Shown here: piece by piece, positions 31,663 to 34,076 of the stretch
Position numbering within the stretch: the stretch's first letter is position 1
Layout: every line of letters starts with the position of its first letter
Assembly (NCBI GenBank): GCA_945900785.1
Contig: CAMDJM010000050.1
Location: 1 to 34,076, forward strand
Origin: Akkermansia muciniphila
Lineage (GTDB): Bacteria > Verrucomicrobiota > Verrucomicrobiia > Verrucomicrobiales > V1-33
Length of the DNA: 34,076 bases
Reading direction: 5' to 3'
Notes under the pieces: model-generated
Told to the model about the DNA's origin: nothing
Databases searched by the model: none
What the model saw: only the letters and a program-made list of their open reading frames with translations
Translations under genes and position numbers: made by a program

Positions 31663-33042
31663 TCAGATCAGGAAGGCTGGATTCTGCCACGCCCGCGTGC
31701 GCCAACGCCGGTAGTAGCTCAGCCCTTGGCAAAAGATAAAAAAAGTAGCCACCGCCCAGACTCCGGAGGCACCCGCCCATGGAAGCCAAGTGACCATGGC
31801 AAGTCCACCGCCCAACAGGACAACGAGACTTAGGGTGAAGTTGACCGAACTCGCCCAAGCCGTGTCCCCTGCGCCCGAAAGCGCATTAATATAGGTGACA
31901 TTCATCGCATCGAAAAACTGAAACGCCGCCACCCATAAAATGGCGGTGCGGCTCACGGCGATAATCGCCGGATCGCTGGTGAATAGCTGGATGATCCAGC
32001 CTCCAAAAACAAAATAAATCAGCGCCATGACCGTCATCCATGTCGCGACCAGGGTAAAGCCAGCCCGTGCATATCTCCGGGCCAGCAGGTAATCCCGGCT
32101 TCCCACGGCCTTGCCCACCAGGGTGAGCATGGCCGACGCCATCCCATCCGCCGGCAAAAAGGAAAGACTGATGCAACGCATCATGATGGAGCTGGCCGCC
32201 AAATGGACTTCCCCAAAAAAACTGATCAGCCAGATCAGCACCACCCCCCAGGCAAGAAAATCCATGCTCCCATGCATACCGATGGGCAATCCGGTGCGGA
32301 TCAGCCGGGCTGCCTGCCGTTTGTTGAGAATCGCTTGGCCGGTGCCGTATTTCTCGCGCAAGGCCGCAGGTCCGGTAAAAAGCCACAGCATGATCAAACC
32401 CTGCAGAACGGTGGCCAGCACCGTGCCCCAGGCAATACCGGAAAATCCCATCCCCCGGAACCCGCCTACGCCGAAAGAAAGCACCAGGCTGAGCACCAGA
32501 TTCGTCACCACTCCAACCAAGGTCGCCGCCATTACTTTGAAGGTTTTGCCCAATGCGGTGAAAAAATTCCCGATGGCGGTCGAAACCAGCAGCGGTGCCA
32601 GGCCCAATAGGGAGATTTGAAAATATTGAATTTCCAGCGCGAGCAACTCCTCCGACTGATTCCGGAACAGAGTTCTCAAAACGATCTCCGCCGTTGGAAA
32701 ATAGATCAGGCATATCAGACCAATGGCCACCGCGCAGAAGATCCCCTGCCAGGCGATCATCCCGCATGCCCGGCTCCGCCCTTTTCCCTCTGACTGGGAC
32801 ACATGGGTGGTCACCCCTGTCAGCAACTCAATCCCGAAAATGCTCATCAGGGTGATCAAAACGGCCGGGGGAGAGATCGCGGCCAACTCCTTGCCCCCCA
32901 AGCGGCCAGCAATCCAGACGTCCGTAAATTGCATGACGGAAAGGGATGCATGATTAATCACCACAGGCATCCCCAACCTCGCCACGGCCACCGCTTCGGG
33001 CCATCTTTTGATAAAAATTTGACGGAAGTCGTTAATTTTCAA
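31663..33042 (-). CDS. MATE family efflux transporter
   Basis: The 459-residue protein is predicted to have about 12 membrane helices, in the two-bundle MATE arrangement: GMPVVINHASLSVMQFTDVW in the first helix and GRLGGKELAAISPPAVLITL next, with LVSTAIGNFFTALGKTFKVM, RTGLPIGMHGSMDFLAWGVV and SFLPADGMASAMLTLVGKAV in the second half. MATE proteins export cationic or amphipathic compounds in exchange for Na+ or H+. The start appears to be TTG 33040-33042 (KINDFRQIFIKRWPE follows); no ATG fits as well and no strong ribosome binding site is seen. Its neighbours are speA downstream and a divergent polyamine-binding protein gene, which raises the possibility that it exports agmatine or polyamines (inference). 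Confidence 0.92.
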   Translation of the reverse strand: MKINDFRQIFIKRWPEAVAVARLGMPVVINHASLSVMQFTDVWIAGRLGGKELAAISPPAVLITLMSIFGIELLTGVTTHVSQSEGKGRSRACGMIAWQGIFCAVAIGLICLIYFPTAEIVLRTLFRNQSEELLALEIQYFQISLLGLAPLLVSTAIGNFFTALGKTFKVMAATLVGVVTNLVLSLVLSFGVGGFRGMGFSGIAWGTVLATVLQGLIMLWLFTGPAALREKYGTGQAILNKRQAARLIRTGLPIGMHGSMDFLAWGVVLIWLISFFGEVHLAASSIMMRCISLSFLPADGMASAMLTLVGKAVGSRDYLLARRYARAGFTLVATWMTVMALIYFVFGGWIIQLFTSDPAIIAVSRTAILWVAAFQFFDAMNVTYINALSGAGDTAWASSVNFTLSLVVLLGGGLAMVTWLPWAGASGVWAVATFFIFCQGLSYYRRWRTRAWQNPAFLI

Positions 33043-33049
33043 AATTATC

Positions 33050-33077
33050 TTGCTAAAGATTATGGAGGGTATATATT
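33050..33077 (+). promoter_or_regulatory. Candidate sigma-70-type promoter for the potD-like gene
   Basis: TTGCTA (33050-33055) and TATATT (33072-33077) are separated by 16 bases and match the consensus at 4 of 6 and 5 of 6 positions. They lie in an unusually AT-rich 100-base divergent gap, about 67 bases before the ATG at 33144. The TATATATTTTATA stretch could also serve the MATE gene on the other strand. Confidence 0.4.
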
Positions 33078-33143
33078 TTATAGTAATCCTGAATACTAGG
33101 GTCCGTCGAGTAGAATTAAACCAAATCCCTACCCCTGCACTCT

Positions 33144-33971
33144 ATGAAAAGCAATGTCTTTGACTTTTTGAAGCCCCTCGTTTCTGGCGGCGTGGCCATT
33201 TCCACGATGCTGCTGTGCAGTTGTGAAAAAAAAGCGGTGTCATCCACCAGCGCAGTGCCACCCACCAACACGGACACGACTCCCATTGTGACCGTGTATA
33301 TTTGGAACGAATATTTGAGCACTGGGCTCATGGATGAATTTAAAAAGCGCACCGGAATTGAAGTCGTTCCCAAGTATTACGAGAGCACCGACGAGATGGT
33401 GGAAGGCCTGAAGTCGGACCCCGGCACCTACGACATTTTTCTGTGCGAGGATGGTTGGATCGAAACGCTGGCTGGAAAGCGGCTGATGCGGAAACTCGAC
33501 CACACTCAGTTGGAAAATTTAAAAAACATTGATGAAAAGTATCGTAACCCGGCCTTCGATCCGCAGCAGGAATTTACCGTTCCGTATTTGTGGGGCACAA
33601 CGCTGATCGCTTACCGGAAGGATAAAATCGCCAATCCCCGCCATTCCTGGTCCCTTCTCCAGGATCCGGAGCTGAACGGCAAGGTCTCCATGCTGGATGC
33701 CCGGCCGGAATGCTATGATGTGATCCTGCGGACGCTGGATATTGACTTGAAGAACGCCCAGGCGAAACAGTTGGAACAGGCCTCGGAGATCATGCTGGGC
33801 ATGGTCCGGGACCGGGGACTGATGTTTGGCAACGATAATGAAACCAAGGATTTTTTGCTGCGGGGGGATGCCTGGGTTTCCATGATCTATAGTGGGGATG
33901 CCGCCCTGATCGCCTCGGAAAACAAGGATGTGAGCTGGACCCCGAAAACTGGGCCACTGGCTAAGCTATGA
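33144..33971 (+). pseudogene. potD: PotD-like spermidine/putrescine-binding lipoprotein truncated by an IS element
   Basis: The reading frame encodes 275 residues, whereas family members are usually about 340-360. A lipoprotein signal is present (STMLLCSC, with the lipidated cysteine near residue 30), then TVYIWNEYLSTGLMDEFKKR, EVVPKYYESTDEMVEGLKSD, YDIFLCEDGWIETLAGKRLM, VPYLWGTTLIAYRKDKIANP, DVILRTLDIDLKNAQAKQLE and DAWVSMIYSGDAALIASENK. This is the substrate-binding component of a polyamine ABC importer. Native similarity stops at Ser264 (base 33935). The last 11 residues (WTPKTGPLAKL) are encoded by the left end of an insertion sequence, so about a quarter of the second lobe is missing and the protein is probably non-functional. 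No potABC genes are visible. The remaining C-terminus may lie beyond the far end of the IS. Confidence 0.85.
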
Positions 33972-34076
33972 TTGGACTGGACGGGTGCGCTCTAAACCGC
34001 GAACCCATAACAGACCCCATGAAAGCCAAACGTAAAAGACATGATGCCGGATTTAAAGCCAAGGTGGCGCTGGAAG
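33936..34076 (+). mobile_element. Left end of an IS3-family-like insertion sequence
   Basis: At 33936 the sequence changes to TGGACCCCGAAAACTGG, the form of terminal inverted repeat I recall from IS3-family elements, followed by about 80 bases of non-coding leader and a transposase start at 34019. It cuts the potD-like gene in the plus direction. The right end and any target duplication lie outside the window. The exact left boundary is uncertain by a few bases, since the host sequence could share the first bases. Confidence 0.75.
34019..34076 (+). CDS. IS3-family-like transposase OrfA, N-terminus only
   Basis: ATG 34019 opens MKAKRKRHDAGFKAKVALE, which runs off the window. This is the start of the helix-turn-helix protein OrfA (transposase_8/HTH_Tnp_1 type), where K(R/K)xxx(S/D)xxFKAKVALEA is highly conserved. 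In IS3-family elements OrfA is followed by a DDE integrase OrfB joined by frameshifting; that part is not visible. Confidence 0.8.
   Translation, partial: MKAKRKRHDAGFKAKVALE

Overview
The window looks like chromosomal DNA of a Verrucomicrobiota bacterium, probably Verrucomicrobiales-like (inference). The signs are high GC, mostly weak Shine-Dalgarno sequences, a Porin_5-type porin, an ExbB fused to DUF2341 and LamG domains, a propeller/HEAT/cytochrome c giant protein, an SHD1-like secreted protein, a PEP-CTERM sorting signal, and several extragenic inverted repeats. I saw no tRNA, rRNA or CRISPR array.

Layout. 1-6204 (minus): a tight envelope operon read as TpsB-type outer-membrane protein, LamG-ExbB fusion, ExbD, TonB-like protein, porin (cut by the window edge). 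6205-6674: a long, possibly structured leader. 6675-8835 (plus): a secreted serine hydrolase and a YebC-family regulator. 8842-8969: a REP-like inverted pair around a 9-bp tandem repeat. 8980-11421 (minus): an MMPL/RND exporter. 11623-12846 (plus): DUF1015.

13089-19330 (minus) is the most interesting part. Six overlapping or abutting genes encode a KAS III-type condensing enzyme, an SDR/3-beta-HSD-type reductase, an MBL-fold hydrolase, an F390-synthetase/PaaK-like adenylate-forming enzyme, an ATP-grasp ligase and a GNAT-like acyltransferase. The order suggests make a beta-ketoacyl chain, reduce it, activate it, and couple it to an amine or amino acid. This may be an undescribed small lipid or lipo-amino-acid pathway. 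The first two enzymes resemble OleA/OleD, but OleB and OleC are absent.

19531-20962: an SHD1-like secreted protein, then about 1 kb of repeats and a PEP-CTERM pseudogene with a truncated 5' end and a one-base frameshift. 20966-22837: RppH-like Nudix hydrolase, a small membrane-anchored protein, and Mn-type superoxide dismutase with a strong terminator. 22878-23012: a fold-back repeat. 23036-29590: propeller/HEAT/cytochrome c protein, small membrane protein, Tat-exported Gfo/Idh/MocA oxidoreductase and TMEM43-family protein.

29620-34076: a polyamine-flavoured locus with biosynthetic arginine decarboxylase (speA), a MATE transporter and a divergent PotD-like lipoprotein. The PotD gene is cut after codon 264 by the left end of an IS3-family-like element that runs off the window.
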